64,000 nucleotides of DNA from Bryobacterales bacterium (GCA_020847975.1 JADLBD010000070.1:30173-94172), one strand, 5' to 3'. Shown: positions 13,972 through 22,381, counted from the stretch's first letter. Numbers and translations: made by a program. Notes: generated from the letters alone by a model not told the origin.

Positions 13972-14568
13972 ATGACACGAGTTTCCGGACGGGAAGGCGG
14001 GATCTGGCTGCGGCTGGTTTATGAGATGGCGCGAGCGGTGACGGGGAAACTGACGGGGAAGAAGGAAGTACCCGAACCCGTGAAGGTGACGGCGCATCAG
14101 CCGCGATTGCTGTGGGGCGTGGGGCAGATGGAATCCGCGCAGAGCGGGATGAACAGCGTGGCGTGGGATCTGAAAGCGCTGGCGGAGGCGGCCGCGGCGC
14201 GGGGAGTGGGATGCCCGTGGTGAATAGATATCGGGTCTGCCGTGGGCAGGCGGAAGGGTGTCAGTGAGCGGCAACTGGCGGAGTTGGACGATTTTGAGAC
14301 GAGCAGCGCGTTTCGTGAAGTGGAGCGGCTGGTGATCCGCTATGCGCGGCGGATGACCGAGACTCCGGTGGAAGTGAGCGATGAGTTGTTTGCGCAACTG
14401 CGGAGCCACTTCAGCGAACGGCAGTTGGTGGAACTGACGTCAGTGATCGCGTGGGAGAACTACCGGGCGCGGTTCAATCATGCACTGGGGCTGGAGGCGC
14501 AAGGATTCAGCGAAGGGGCATACTGCGCGCTGCCTGTACAATCGTCAATGAATGGACAGAGGGGCTGA
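13972..14568 (+). CDS. carboxymuconolactone decarboxylase (AhpD-like) family protein, candidate selenoprotein with CPWU motif
   Basis: Reading through one in-frame TGA at 14221-14223 gives a 198-residue CMD/AhpD-fold protein. The first half ends GVGCPW and the second begins IDIGSAVGRRKG in the same frame. Family members normally have GCPWC followed by ID or similar, so the TGA sits at the second Cys of the redox CxxC motif (residue 84). The remainder, with ELTSVIAWENYRARFNHALG and EGAYCALP, is intact. A GGAGG ribosome-binding site lies 7 nt before the ATG. A hairpin with GU in its loop begins 11 nt after the TGA, as expected for a bacterial SECIS. CMD genes are the classic partners of ECF41 sigma genes, as here. 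Alternatives are a nonsense-mutated pseudogene or a sequencing error. Selenocysteine-machinery genes are not in this window. Confidence 0.75.
14221..14251 (+). promoter_or_regulatory. candidate bacterial SECIS element after in-frame UGA
   Basis: After UGA at 14221-14223, GUCUGCC (14235-14241) pairs with GGCAGGC (14245-14251) around the loop GUG (14242-14244). The stem has seven pairs, one of them G-U. The loop G is 18 nt from the UGA, within the 16-37 nt range used for bacterial SECIS prediction, and it is the first loop base as usually required. This would bind SelB to direct selenocysteine insertion. Confidence 0.65.
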
Positions 14569-15415
14569 GTTCGAGCAGCACCGGGCGGCGTTATTCGGAC
14601 TGGCGTACCGGATGTTGGGTACGGTGGCCGAGGCCGAGGATATGGTGCAGGAAGCGTATCTGCGCTGGGCAGGGGCGCGGGAAGAGGTGAAGAGTCCCAA
14701 GGCGTGGCTCATGGCAGTGGTGACGCGGCTTTGCCTGGACCATCTGCGATCGGCGCGCGTGCGGCGAGAGACGTATGTGGGTCCCTGGCTTCCGGAGCCG
14801 GCGCAGTTGGAGGCGCCGCCGGCTGACAAGGAGAGCATCACGTACGCGTTTCAAGTGGTGATGCAATCGCTGTCCGCTCCGGAGCGGGCGGTGTTCCTGC
14901 TGCGCGAGGTGTTCGTGGAGGATTACGCGGAAATTGCGGCCGTTCTGGAGACGACGGAAGCGAATTGCCGGCAGTTGTTGAGGCGCGCCCGGGAGCAGGT
15001 GGACGCAAAACGGGTGAGGTTTCGGGCTCCGGCCGAGCAGCAGAGGCGGTTGTTGGATGCTTTCTTACAGGCGTGCACGCGGGGGGATGTGGATGGCCTG
15101 ATGGGGATGCTGGCGCAGGATGCCGTGTTGTACAGTGACGGCGGCGGGAAGGCGAGGGCAGCGATCCGGCCGATTCGCGGGGCGAATGCGATTGCGCGGT
15201 TCTTTGTAGGAGTTGCGAGGAAAGTTCCCGCCGGGAGCAGTGTGAGGCTGGCGCGCGTGAATGGGGAGGTGGTCGTGGTGGGGGAACTCGAAGGGCGCCC
15301 GTCGTTCGTGATGCAAATCGAGATGAGCGGGGAATTGATGGGAGCGGTATACCTGGTGGTGAACCCGGAGAAGTTGAATGGGGCGGGGAAGGGGCGATGG
15401 GAAACGGCGGTATGA
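14552..15415 (+). CDS. ECF41-family RNA polymerase sigma factor (SigJ-like) with C-terminal SnoaL-like domain
   Basis: The 287-residue protein has sigma region 2 (FGLAYRMLGTVAEAEDMVQEAYLR) and region 4 (from about residue 105, LSAPERAVFLLREVF). A SnoaL/NTF2-like C-terminal extension of about 120 residues follows. Three ECF41 signatures are visible: WLPEP (79-83), DGGGK (196-200) and NPEKL (271-275). In this group the C-terminal domain replaces an anti-sigma factor and tunes activity. The ATG lies 17 bp inside the upstream CMD frame. No purine-rich ribosome-binding site is seen in the preceding 20 nt, so translation probably depends on ribosomes finishing the CMD gene. The sigma factor should recognise the TGTCACA-N16-CGTC promoter upstream of the CMD gene. 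Confidence 0.92.
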   Translation: MDRGAEFEQHRAALFGLAYRMLGTVAEAEDMVQEAYLRWAGAREEVKSPKAWLMAVVTRLCLDHLRSARVRRETYVGPWLPEPAQLEAPPADKESITYAFQVVMQSLSAPERAVFLLREVFVEDYAEIAAVLETTEANCRQLLRRAREQVDAKRVRFRAPAEQQRRLLDAFLQACTRGDVDGLMGMLAQDAVLYSDGGGKARAAIRPIRGANAIARFFVGVARKVPAGSSVRLARVNGEVVVVGELEGRPSFVMQIEMSGELMGAVYLVVNPEKLNGAGKGRWETAV

Positions 15416-15486
15416 CGAGTGAAGCCGGTTCGAGCACGCGGCGCGGCGCTGTGATATAACCAACCTCATCGATCCGGAAGAGGACT

Positions 15487-16347
15487 ATGAAAACCAGAGG
15501 ATTCACCGTCAGCGCCGCATTCTGCGCGGCATTGTTTTTCACCACCGGGCTTGCCGCCCAACAGGCGCGGATTTACAACACGGCGAAACTGAAATTGCAA
15601 GCGGACAAGCAGATTTTCGGGGGGACCGTGCTGAGTTCGGATCCGGAGATCTATTGCGCGATGGCGAACGCCGGGTTCGACTATCTGTGGATCGAGATGC
15701 AGCACAGCCCGTTGACGTACCAGGAAGTGGCGCACATGATCCGGGCCTGCAAGGGAGCGCCGGCAATTCCCTTCATCCGGGTGCCGGACGCGACGGAGGG
15801 GGACATCCAGAAGGCGGTGGACATTGGCGCGCTGGGCATCATCATTCCGATGGTGGAGTCCGTGGAGAAGGTGAGGAACGCGGTGAAGTTCGCCAAGTAT
15901 CCGCCGGTGGGGAAGCGCAGCCAGGGGAACGGGCAGTATGGCGTGTTGTGGGGCAGCGATTACCGCAAGACGGCGAACGACAACATCATGATCGTGGCGA
16001 TGATCGAATCGCCGGCGGGGACAGCGATCGCGCAGCAGATTGCGGACGTGCCGGGCGTGGACGTGGTGTTCGTGGCAAGCACGGATTTGGGCAGCTTCTC
16101 GGGGCGCAAGCAGGGCGATCCGGAATACGAAGCCTACGTGACGAAGATCCACGACGTGGTGCTGCGGTCGGGATTGAAGCTGGGCGGGCCGCATGCGTGG
16201 AAGGACCGGCCGGGATTCACGTTCTTCCAATCGGCCGGTGAGGCGAGCCTGATCCGGTCGGGAGCGCAGATGGTGCTGGGCAGCGCGCCGATGGCGGGCG
16301 AGAAGAAAGGCGTGGCCCCGATCGAGGGGTCGGAGCACCACAAGTAG
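15487..16347 (+). CDS. HpcH/HpaI aldolase (citrate lyase beta-like) family protein, exported
   Basis: The 286-residue protein has a signal peptide (about residues 1-25, ending GLAAQQ). The family TIM barrel follows, with IEMQHSP, the central KAVDIGALGIIIPMVES, and the metal-ligand segments MIESPAG and VASTDLGSF. Class II HpcH/HpaI aldolases cleave 4-hydroxy-2-oxo acids to pyruvate and an aldehyde using a divalent metal. Export is unusual for this family, so the real reaction is uncertain. GAAGAGG lies just before the ATG. No operon partner is evident: the sigma gene ends about 70 bp upstream and a degraded gene follows. Confidence 0.8.
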   Translation: MKTRGFTVSAAFCAALFFTTGLAAQQARIYNTAKLKLQADKQIFGGTVLSSDPEIYCAMANAGFDYLWIEMQHSPLTYQEVAHMIRACKGAPAIPFIRVPDATEGDIQKAVDIGALGIIIPMVESVEKVRNAVKFAKYPPVGKRSQGNGQYGVLWGSDYRKTANDNIMIVAMIESPAGTAIAQQIADVPGVDVVFVASTDLGSFSGRKQGDPEYEAYVTKIHDVVLRSGLKLGGPHAWKDRPGFTFFQSAGEASLIRSGAQMVLGSAPMAGEKKGVAPIEGSEHHK

Positions 16348-16489
16348 CTCAGACTGATTCCGTGGGGACCAGTGCGCCGTGCGAGGCGGGCGGGGGCGCT
16401 GGACATAATGAATTTCGCGGGGGCCGGTAGTGGGGGAGTATTGTGCCGTCCAGACGGGGCGGATGTAGTGTAGGATGTCTGGAAGGCAC

Positions 16490-17020
16490 ATGAAAGCGCA
16501 AACATTTCTCGGGGGCGTTGTTTTGGCTGCGCTGGCGGGGGGCTTGTGCGCGGAGGAGTACAAACCGGGCCCGGATTCGCAGCGCCAGGCGCGCGTTCCC
16601 AGGGGGACGGTGACGCAGCATCTTTACGGCGGAAACTGGTATCTGGCGAACCAGGAGATGTATTCGCCGCTCGAGTACGCGGGATATGAAGTGAAGTTCG
16701 TGTTGGGGACGGATGGTCACAACAGCAAACACGGGCCGGCGATTCAGCCGGACGGGTCGTTGGAACACAGTGCGCCGTTTTGCCGCTTGGAGACAACGGA
16801 CCCATCCTCAATCAGCGGCGCGCAGATTTGCGGCCGGCCGGGACGCGTCGTGGGAATCATCAACAAGCCGCAGCCGGGCCCGCTATCGAACGTGGTGTTC
16901 GGCGGACCCGGCCTCGATATGCTCTATGTCACCGCGGGCGACAAGGTGTACCGGCGTCACCTGCGGCGTAAAGAGATCAACTCCTGGACAGTAGTAAAGC
17001 CTCCGCAACCCCGACTCTAA
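16490..17020 (+). pseudogene. collapsed remnant of an esterase/SMP-30 (gluconolactonase-like) fusion gene
   Basis: The 176-codon frame is open but appears to be three short pieces of a much longer secreted protein. A signal peptide and the start EEYKPGPDSQRQ resemble the N-terminus of Acidobacteriota secreted esterases. ANQEMYSPLEYAGYEVKF and GHNSKHG resemble the end of the esterase domain, with its terminal His region. The C-terminal part, from LETTDPSSISGAQICGRPG through LYVTAGDKVYRR, resembles the last blade of an SMP-30/gluconolactonase propeller. The central catalytic part and most of the propeller are absent, so at least two in-frame deletions are inferred. Family assignment is from memory of such fusions. 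A small functional protein cannot be excluded. Confidence 0.5.
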
Positions 17021-17021
17021 C

Positions 17022-18521
17022 ATGTGGGCCAAACTCCGGAAGTATAAGCGCTGGATCCTGCCGGGAGTGCTCCTGCTGCAGGCGATTCTGCTGTTTTCCA
17101 GGCTGGATCTGCTGTCGCTGTGGGGTGATGAGTTGTTCACGCTCGAGACGGTGACCAAGCCGCCGGCGCAGATGCTCGAAGTGTTGCGCGGGGACGTGCA
17201 TCCGCCGCTGTACTACCTGCTGGTGCACGGCTGGATTCAACTGCCGCTGCCATGGGACTTGCCGGAGCGCATCCGGGCGTTTTCCGCGCTGTGCGTGCTG
17301 GCGACGACGGTGATGCTGGACGTCTTCTGGCTGCGGAGGATCAAGACGTACAAGCGGATGCTGGTGCTGGCGCTGTGGACGGTTTCTCCGGCGGTGATCC
17401 TTTATGGGCGCATGGGGCGTTCGTATTCGATGCAGGCGGCGGCGGTGGTGCTGGCGCTGTACCTGATGTGGCGGCTGCGGCTGATGCCGGGATGGGGCGC
17501 AATGGGGGCGGCGGCGGCGGGAACGTTGCTGACGCTGTATACGCACTATCTTCCCGGGATCGCGATCGTGTCGGCCTGTACGGCGGTGCTGCTAGTGGAG
17601 GCGGTGCGGGACGGGAAGTGGCGCGGTTTCGGACTCTGGATGGGATCGCTCGTGATTGTTGGAGTAGGGTATGCGCCGTGGATTCTGACGCTCGGGAACT
17701 CGATAGCGAAGTGGGGCGAGGCTAGCGGAATCTCGGCGCGATACGCGGTGTCGCCGGATCCGTGGGTGAGCCAGTTCGTGAAGGCAGGGTACACATTTGT
17801 TGCGCTGGCGTTCGGCGAATGCCTGCCGGTTTGGGCGGCGCCGCTTTGCGTGCTGGTGGTTCCGTTGCTCATCGTGATGCTGGCGCGGCTTCCAAAGAAG
17901 GGGGACGCGTTCACATGGCTGCTGCTGCTCTCGGCGGCGGTGGGGTATGTTGGCGCGGCGCGGTGGGTGAGCTATCCATTTATCGCCGCGCGACTGCTCT
18001 GGGTGTTGCCGTTCTTCTGGCTATGGATGGCGACCAACACGGATGTAGCGCGGTGGCGGCGGTGGGCGCTGTACCTGCTGTTGTTCGCCGATGATGCCTC
18101 GCTGCTGAGCTATTACCGGGTGGACAATTTCCTGAACAAGGGGTACGCGTCGCCGCTTCGGGAGATGGCGGCTTCGGTGCATGGCGGGATGGTGATCGCC
18201 GATACCTACAACACGGACTTCCGGACGTTCGCCTGGTATGTGGGGAAAGCGGCGGAAGTGCGGTTCGCGGATGCGTCGGCAGCGGGGCGGATTCGGGAAG
18301 AGGCGCAGGCGCGGCAGACAGTGTGGGTGCTGCGGAACACGCACGACATCTCTCCCGGGAAACTGGTGACGCAATTGGAAGCCGCGGTGTGTGAGGGGAG
18401 GCGAGTGTCGCGTCATGAGTACCTGCCGTACGCGGACTGGCAAAAGGAGGTGATGCGGGCGATGGGGATTGCGGCGCCGCCGGCGTATTTTCTGGAGTTG
18501 ACGGAGTGTAGCCGGAGGTGA
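17022..18521 (+). CDS. GT-C type integral-membrane glycosyltransferase (ArnT/PMT-like)
   Basis: The 499-residue protein has an N-terminal membrane segment followed by LLSLWGDELFT, with Asp36 and Glu37 in the first periplasmic loop. This is the metal/acceptor motif position of GT39-like enzymes. HPPLYYLLVHGW follows, and then about ten hydrophobic segments to near residue 365. A soluble C-terminal domain of about 130 residues completes it. Such enzymes transfer sugars from polyprenyl-phosphate donors to proteins or lipids on the outer face of the inner membrane. The start lies 1 nt after the upstream remnant's stop. A strong hairpin directly follows the stop codon. Donor and acceptor are unknown. 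Confidence 0.75.
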   Translation: MWAKLRKYKRWILPGVLLLQAILLFSRLDLLSLWGDELFTLETVTKPPAQMLEVLRGDVHPPLYYLLVHGWIQLPLPWDLPERIRAFSALCVLATTVMLDVFWLRRIKTYKRMLVLALWTVSPAVILYGRMGRSYSMQAAAVVLALYLMWRLRLMPGWGAMGAAAAGTLLTLYTHYLPGIAIVSACTAVLLVEAVRDGKWRGFGLWMGSLVIVGVGYAPWILTLGNSIAKWGEASGISARYAVSPDPWVSQFVKAGYTFVALAFGECLPVWAAPLCVLVVPLLIVMLARLPKKGDAFTWLLLLSAAVGYVGAARWVSYPFIAARLLWVLPFFWLWMATNTDVARWRRWALYLLLFADDASLLSYYRVDNFLNKGYASPLREMAASVHGGMVIADTYNTDFRTFAWYVGKAAEVRFADASAAGRIREEAQARQTVWVLRNTHDISPGKLVTQLEAAVCEGRRVSRHEYLPYADWQKEVMRAMGIAAPPAYFLELTECSRR

Positions 18522-18558
18522 GCGCGTGGCGGGGGAGAGATCATCCCCTGTCACGCGC
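18522..18558 (+). terminator. strong hairpin just after the glycosyltransferase stop
   Basis: GCGCGTG (18522-18528) pairs with CACGCGC (18552-18558), and inside it GGGGA (18532-18536) pairs with TCCCC (18544-18548). A 3x3 internal loop separates the two stems. It begins right after the TGA. No T-run follows, so it may be a rho-independent-like terminator or a 3'-end stabiliser. Confidence 0.45.
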
Positions 18559-18700
18559 GCGCAGGAAACTACCAAGGCAAGCGCCGCGCCTATCAGGATG
18601 GCTGTCGCAGGCTCGGGAACCTCCGGGGAGAGTTCCACGTTATCCCGATAGCCTTGCCATAGTGGTCATTGTCATATTCCTCTGTGTTTTGTAACTGAGT
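18541..18700 (-). pseudogene. remnant of a PEP-CTERM protein C-terminus
   Basis: On the minus strand, DNVELSPEVPEPAT followed by a hydrophobic stretch (AILIGAALALVV) is a clear PEP-CTERM sorting signal. No start codon or full gene is attached. In the neighbouring frame, immediately upstream, EYDNDHYGK reads as typical sequence before such a tail, and a one-base shift joins them. A second shift near the end would give the usual Arg-rich finish LRARDRG and a TGA at 18543-18541. The fragment therefore looks like the decayed 3' end of a PEP-CTERM gene carrying frameshifts. It lies just downstream of an Oar-like receptor on the same strand. Confidence 0.4.
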
Positions 18701-18748
18701 TGTTTGCGATTGGCGCGGCAACGAACCACGGCCGCGGTTGTTTTCGCT

Positions 18749-21700
18749 TCAGAACTGAATGCGGATATCGATCTCCATGCACGGCTGTCCGGTCGCGAAA
18801 TTGGATGTGTCTCCCCGCGTGCCAGTCATGGTTCCGAACGTGTATGGACTGTTGGCGTTGTACACCGAATTCGGCTGGTTGAACGAAGGCTGCTTCAGCG
18901 GCAGGTTCATCATGTCCAGCCGGCTGATAACCCGTACGCGCTCGCGAATCGACCAACTCTTGCTGACCGACACCTGCATCCAATTCGCCCCCGGCCCTTC
19001 GAACATATTCCGCCCCAATGTGCCTGTGGTGAACGCCGAAGGATAGCCGAACGCGCTGAATTTCAAATAGGGCAGTTGGGCCCGATTGTCCGACACTGGG
19101 AACCTGTTCGGCCCGATGGTCCAGTCCTGTACTACCGCCAGCTCCATCGGCACGAGCGCGTTTGGCCGGTACGAGCCTTGCGGAAGGTAATTGTACGGGC
19201 TCCCGGAGTAAGTAACCGTAGTCGGCAGACCCGTCTCGAACTGCTGGTTCCAGGTTGCCTCCCAGCCGCCTACAATTCCGTTCACGATGCCGCCCCTGTT
19301 CAGCAGCCGGCGTCCTCGCCCAATGGGGAATTCATACGTCAGGATGCTCGTAAAATGGTGGCGGATGTCATAACCCGCCCGGGCTTTCTCCAATTTGCGG
19401 TTGTAATAGGTGACGCCGCCGGCTCCGCCGTCAGCGTCGCTTTCGTCTATCGTTTTGGCCCAGGTGTAGAAGGACGTCCAAGTCAGGCCGTGAGAATAAC
19501 GCTTCTCCACTCTCATCGTCCCCGCATGGTGTGTGTTGTGGCCGAAGTTGGAGTACAGGTTGATGTTCCCGAACTGCGGGTACGGTTTGTAGTTCTGCTG
19601 GTTCTGGAAAATCTGCGTCAGGACAGTAGGATTCGTCGAGATGTTCAACGGAATGACATTAATGTTCCAACTGTTCAGCAGTTTCACTCCGGCCGTTCCC
19701 TGGTAGTTCAGTTCCAACAGCCAGGTGGGCGACAACTGGCGCTGGAGGCCGGCGGACCAGTTCATCACATATGGCGTGCGCATGTTCGGGTCATACCAGG
19801 ACACATTTCGCGCGCTGTAATTCGTACCCACATACGGCACACTGCCGTTAGAACTCACCGGGTAGTTGACTGCCGGCGTGTTCGACAGCACGAATGCGTG
19901 CCGCGGATCTCCGGGTGGAGACTGCACGTTCACTGTAGCCTGGTACTCCTCGAAGTTTTGTCCGACGTCGGTAGCCCCCAAATCCGGGTTCATGATCCCG
20001 AATGACGAACGGAACACCCACGTCGGGCGGAAATTCCAGGCCAGGCCGAGACGAGGCTGGAAGTTGTTCAAGTCCTTGCGGGCCAACTGGCCTTTGGGAT
20101 GCATGAGTGCTCCCGGTCTTCCTGTCAGTGCATCGGTTGCCGCCGGGTCGAATTGAGACTGCTGTCCGTACTTGGTAGAGAATGGCGACTCATAATTCCA
20201 GCGCAGCCCGAGGCTCAGCGACAGTCCGCGCTTCACCTTCCAGTCGTCCTGGAGGTAGAAGGCATGTTGCCACCATCGAGGCAGCCACGAGCCGAAATTC
20301 TGCGAGAATTGCGCACTCCCCACCGTGCCCAGCAGAAAGGAAGCAAACGTGTTGCCGGTGTTGGCTGTAAACGGCGCTTCCGTGCCCGAAAAGGTATAAC
20401 TCCCGCCGGGCAGCGCCATCGGCACGGCGTTGTAGCGCGTTCGCATCAACTCGTACCCCATCTTCAGAGTGTGCGTTGCGATGATTTGCGTAAAGTTGTC
20501 CTGGAACGTGAAATCTTCCCCCACCTGCGCTTCTTTCGTCAGGGAAGTGATCCGATACGGGGGAAGATTGAACAACGGGAACGTCTCATCGGAAACGTTG
20601 GCCATGCCCAGTTTCTTCCCCCAACCCTGTCCGTAGCTCAGACTGTTGAGAGTGTAATGCCGCCGGGAGTAGCCCAGCCGGATCTCATTGAATCTGCCCG
20701 CTCCGAGGAGCAGCGTGTCATTGAATGCGATGTTGATGAGGTCGATCGGGATTGTCTGGGAGTTGTAGTCCAACAACTCCCACGCGAATTCGGGGTACTT
20801 CTGCGCCCGGTCGGCCCGGTGGCGAGCGTGCGAATACCTGCCGAAGATCTTATGATTCGGTGAGAACTGGTGGTCGATCTTCTCATCCCATCGGATGCGT
20901 TTGATCGTCTTCGGGCCGTCCGCGGCGAGGTTGTTCACCGGACCCGTCCTGGTCATCGTTCCGGGAACATTCGGCTTTACAAACGGATTGTTCGACAGGA
21001 AATTTTTGGCCACCGGGTCGAACCGGCTGGGCGCAATCTGGTTATTCGGAATGGGATCCCGCACCCATTTGCCCGTTGCGTCCTGACGCGTCGTGAAAGG
21101 ATCGTAGAGGGGGAGGCCCATTCCGCCGAATGAGAAGTCGCCGTTGAGCATTTCCGCGCTCGGCACCGTATACCGAAGTCCCGTCTCGCCGGCGTGCTCC
21201 AGATGGATCGCATAGGCCGACAGCCAGAACGTCTTGTTTCTTCCGTCGTACAGTTTGGGAAGCACCACCGGCCCGCTCGCGGTGGCGTCGATGAATTGGA
21301 GCCTTACAGGACTGATGTTTGGCGCCTGCTGGAGGTAGTACCGGTGGATGAACTTCCCGTCCATGATCCGATCTTCGAAGGAGCCGTGCAGTTCGTTAGT
21401 TCCGGACTTGAACACGAGCGACAGCGACCCTCCAGCCGAGTGCCCTATTTCCGCGGACATACCCGTTGTAGTGACCTTCGCCTCCTCGACGGCGTCAAGG
21501 ACGCTGTGAATGGAGTCGTTGACTCCGAAAGCGGAGCCAGTCCCAGGCTGTTTTCCGCTTACTCCGTCCAGCGTATACCCGATCGACCGCTGGCGCTGCC
21601 CCATCACGTGATAGCCGGCGCTGCCTGAGGCCTCCGGAAAGTAGAGCAGCAGCTTGTTGGCCCGCTTCTGCGCTACCGGGAGCGCCAGTATGGTCTGGCT

Positions 21701-22174
21701 TCCGATGATGGAGCCAGCCGTCGCGTTCTCGGTTGCCAGCAGAGGAGCCGCAGCCGTCACAACCACCTGCTCGGAGGTTGCGCCAACTTCCAGCACGATG
21801 TCTACACGGGGCGTCTCGGCTGTCCGCAGCACGATGCCTTCTTGTACGAAACGCTTGAATCCCGCCGCGTCCACCGTGATGCGGTAGGAACCCGGACGCA
21901 GGTATGGAACGTAGTAGTCACCCTCCCCGTTAGACTTGACCTCCGTCCGGAAGGCCATATCTACGTTGACCACCACGACCAGCGCGTCCGGGACTCTCGC
22001 GCCAGTGCTGTCGGTGATCGTGCCGACCAGGGTCGCCGCCCCGGTCTGCTGCGCGTTCACACTCCTGAAGGGAATCGCGAACAAAAGCAGCGCGGCCAGG
22101 AACGTCAGGTAACGCGGGCTCTCGTGTGTATTGCCGCTCGTGTAGGCAGGAAATGGTTCAGACTGGGATGGCAT
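18749..22174 (-). CDS. Oar-like TonB-dependent receptor with N-terminal carboxypeptidase-regulatory domain
   Basis: The protein of about 1,141 residues has a long n-region and a signal peptide ending near RSVNAQQ. An Ig-like carboxypeptidase-regulatory domain follows (VGTITDSTGARVPDALV to VDAAGFKRF). After it come a plug-like region (YTLDGVSGKQPG) and a long beta-barrel ending in Phe (IDIRIQF), the usual outer-membrane barrel signal. Such receptors are abundant in Solibacter-type genomes and are thought to take up or bind large sugar or peptide substrates. An ATG five codons upstream exists, but GGAGG lies 8 nt before the chosen ATG. It is divergent from a second receptor gene, and a 12-bp palindrome lies about 23 bp upstream of its start. 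Confidence 0.9.
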   Translation of the reverse strand: MPSQSEPFPAYTSGNTHESPRYLTFLAALLLFAIPFRSVNAQQTGAATLVGTITDSTGARVPDALVVVVNVDMAFRTEVKSNGEGDYYVPYLRPGSYRITVDAAGFKRFVQEGIVLRTAETPRVDIVLEVGATSEQVVVTAAAPLLATENATAGSIIGSQTILALPVAQKRANKLLLYFPEASGSAGYHVMGQRQRSIGYTLDGVSGKQPGTGSAFGVNDSIHSVLDAVEEAKVTTTGMSAEIGHSAGGSLSLVFKSGTNELHGSFEDRIMDGKFIHRYYLQQAPNISPVRLQFIDATASGPVVLPKLYDGRNKTFWLSAYAIHLEHAGETGLRYTVPSAEMLNGDFSFGGMGLPLYDPFTTRQDATGKWVRDPIPNNQIAPSRFDPVAKNFLSNNPFVKPNVPGTMTRTGPVNNLAADGPKTIKRIRWDEKIDHQFSPNHKIFGRYSHARHRADRAQKYPEFAWELLDYNSQTIPIDLINIAFNDTLLLGAGRFNEIRLGYSRRHYTLNSLSYGQGWGKKLGMANVSDETFPLFNLPPYRITSLTKEAQVGEDFTFQDNFTQIIATHTLKMGYELMRTRYNAVPMALPGGSYTFSGTEAPFTANTGNTFASFLLGTVGSAQFSQNFGSWLPRWWQHAFYLQDDWKVKRGLSLSLGLRWNYESPFSTKYGQQSQFDPAATDALTGRPGALMHPKGQLARKDLNNFQPRLGLAWNFRPTWVFRSSFGIMNPDLGATDVGQNFEEYQATVNVQSPPGDPRHAFVLSNTPAVNYPVSSNGSVPYVGTNYSARNVSWYDPNMRTPYVMNWSAGLQRQLSPTWLLELNYQGTAGVKLLNSWNINVIPLNISTNPTVLTQIFQNQQNYKPYPQFGNINLYSNFGHNTHHAGTMRVEKRYSHGLTWTSFYTWAKTIDESDADGGAGGVTYYNRKLEKARAGYDIRHHFTSILTYEFPIGRGRRLLNRGGIVNGIVGGWEATWNQQFETGLPTTVTYSGSPYNYLPQGSYRPNALVPMELAVVQDWTIGPNRFPVSDNRAQLPYLKFSAFGYPSAFTTGTLGRNMFEGPGANWMQVSVSKSWSIRERVRVISRLDMMNLPLKQPSFNQPNSVYNANSPYTFGTMTGTRGDTSNFATGQPCMEIDIRIQF

Positions 22175-22196
22175 GCTTTGCGCCTCCATTGCCTAG

Positions 22197-22222
22197 GGGC
22201 ATATGCCCTCGGGTAAGGGCAT
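22197..22222. promoter_or_regulatory. palindromic operator-like site
   Basis: GGGCATATGCCC (22197-22208) is a perfect 12-bp palindrome. A third half-site AGGGCAT (22216-22222) follows and is an inverted match to ATGCCCT (22203-22209). It lies 23 bp upstream of the minus-strand receptor start, where a regulator or hairpin could act. No regulator gene is adjacent. Confidence 0.35.
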
Positions 22223-22357
22223 GCGCTCGCTGTTTACCGTTGCGGACGCTATGTCCCGTTCCAGGATCGCGCCCGCTGAATTCAGCAACAAGGTACTTTG
22301 GCCAACTCTCGGGTCGGGAGGGAGCATATCATCGAACCGGGAAGGGGACAAGACCTG

Positions 22358-22381
22358 TTGATCCGAAATTTGATCCGAAAT
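22358..22381 (+). repeat. 12-bp tandem duplication
   Basis: TTGATCCGAAAT occurs twice back to back (22358-22369 and 22370-22381) in the spacer between divergent receptor genes. It may be a replication-slippage product or a pair of binding sites. Confidence 0.6.

Noticed and set aside
13972..14568. Calling the CMD locus two separate genes or a plain pseudogene
   Set aside because: Both halves share one frame, the only interruption is a TGA at the redox Cys position, and a SECIS-like hairpin follows; a random nonsense mutation is the less economical reading, though not excluded.
15416..15486. Promoter for the HpcH/HpaI gene
   Set aside because: The spacer has a TGATAT-like stretch but no convincing -35/-10 pair.
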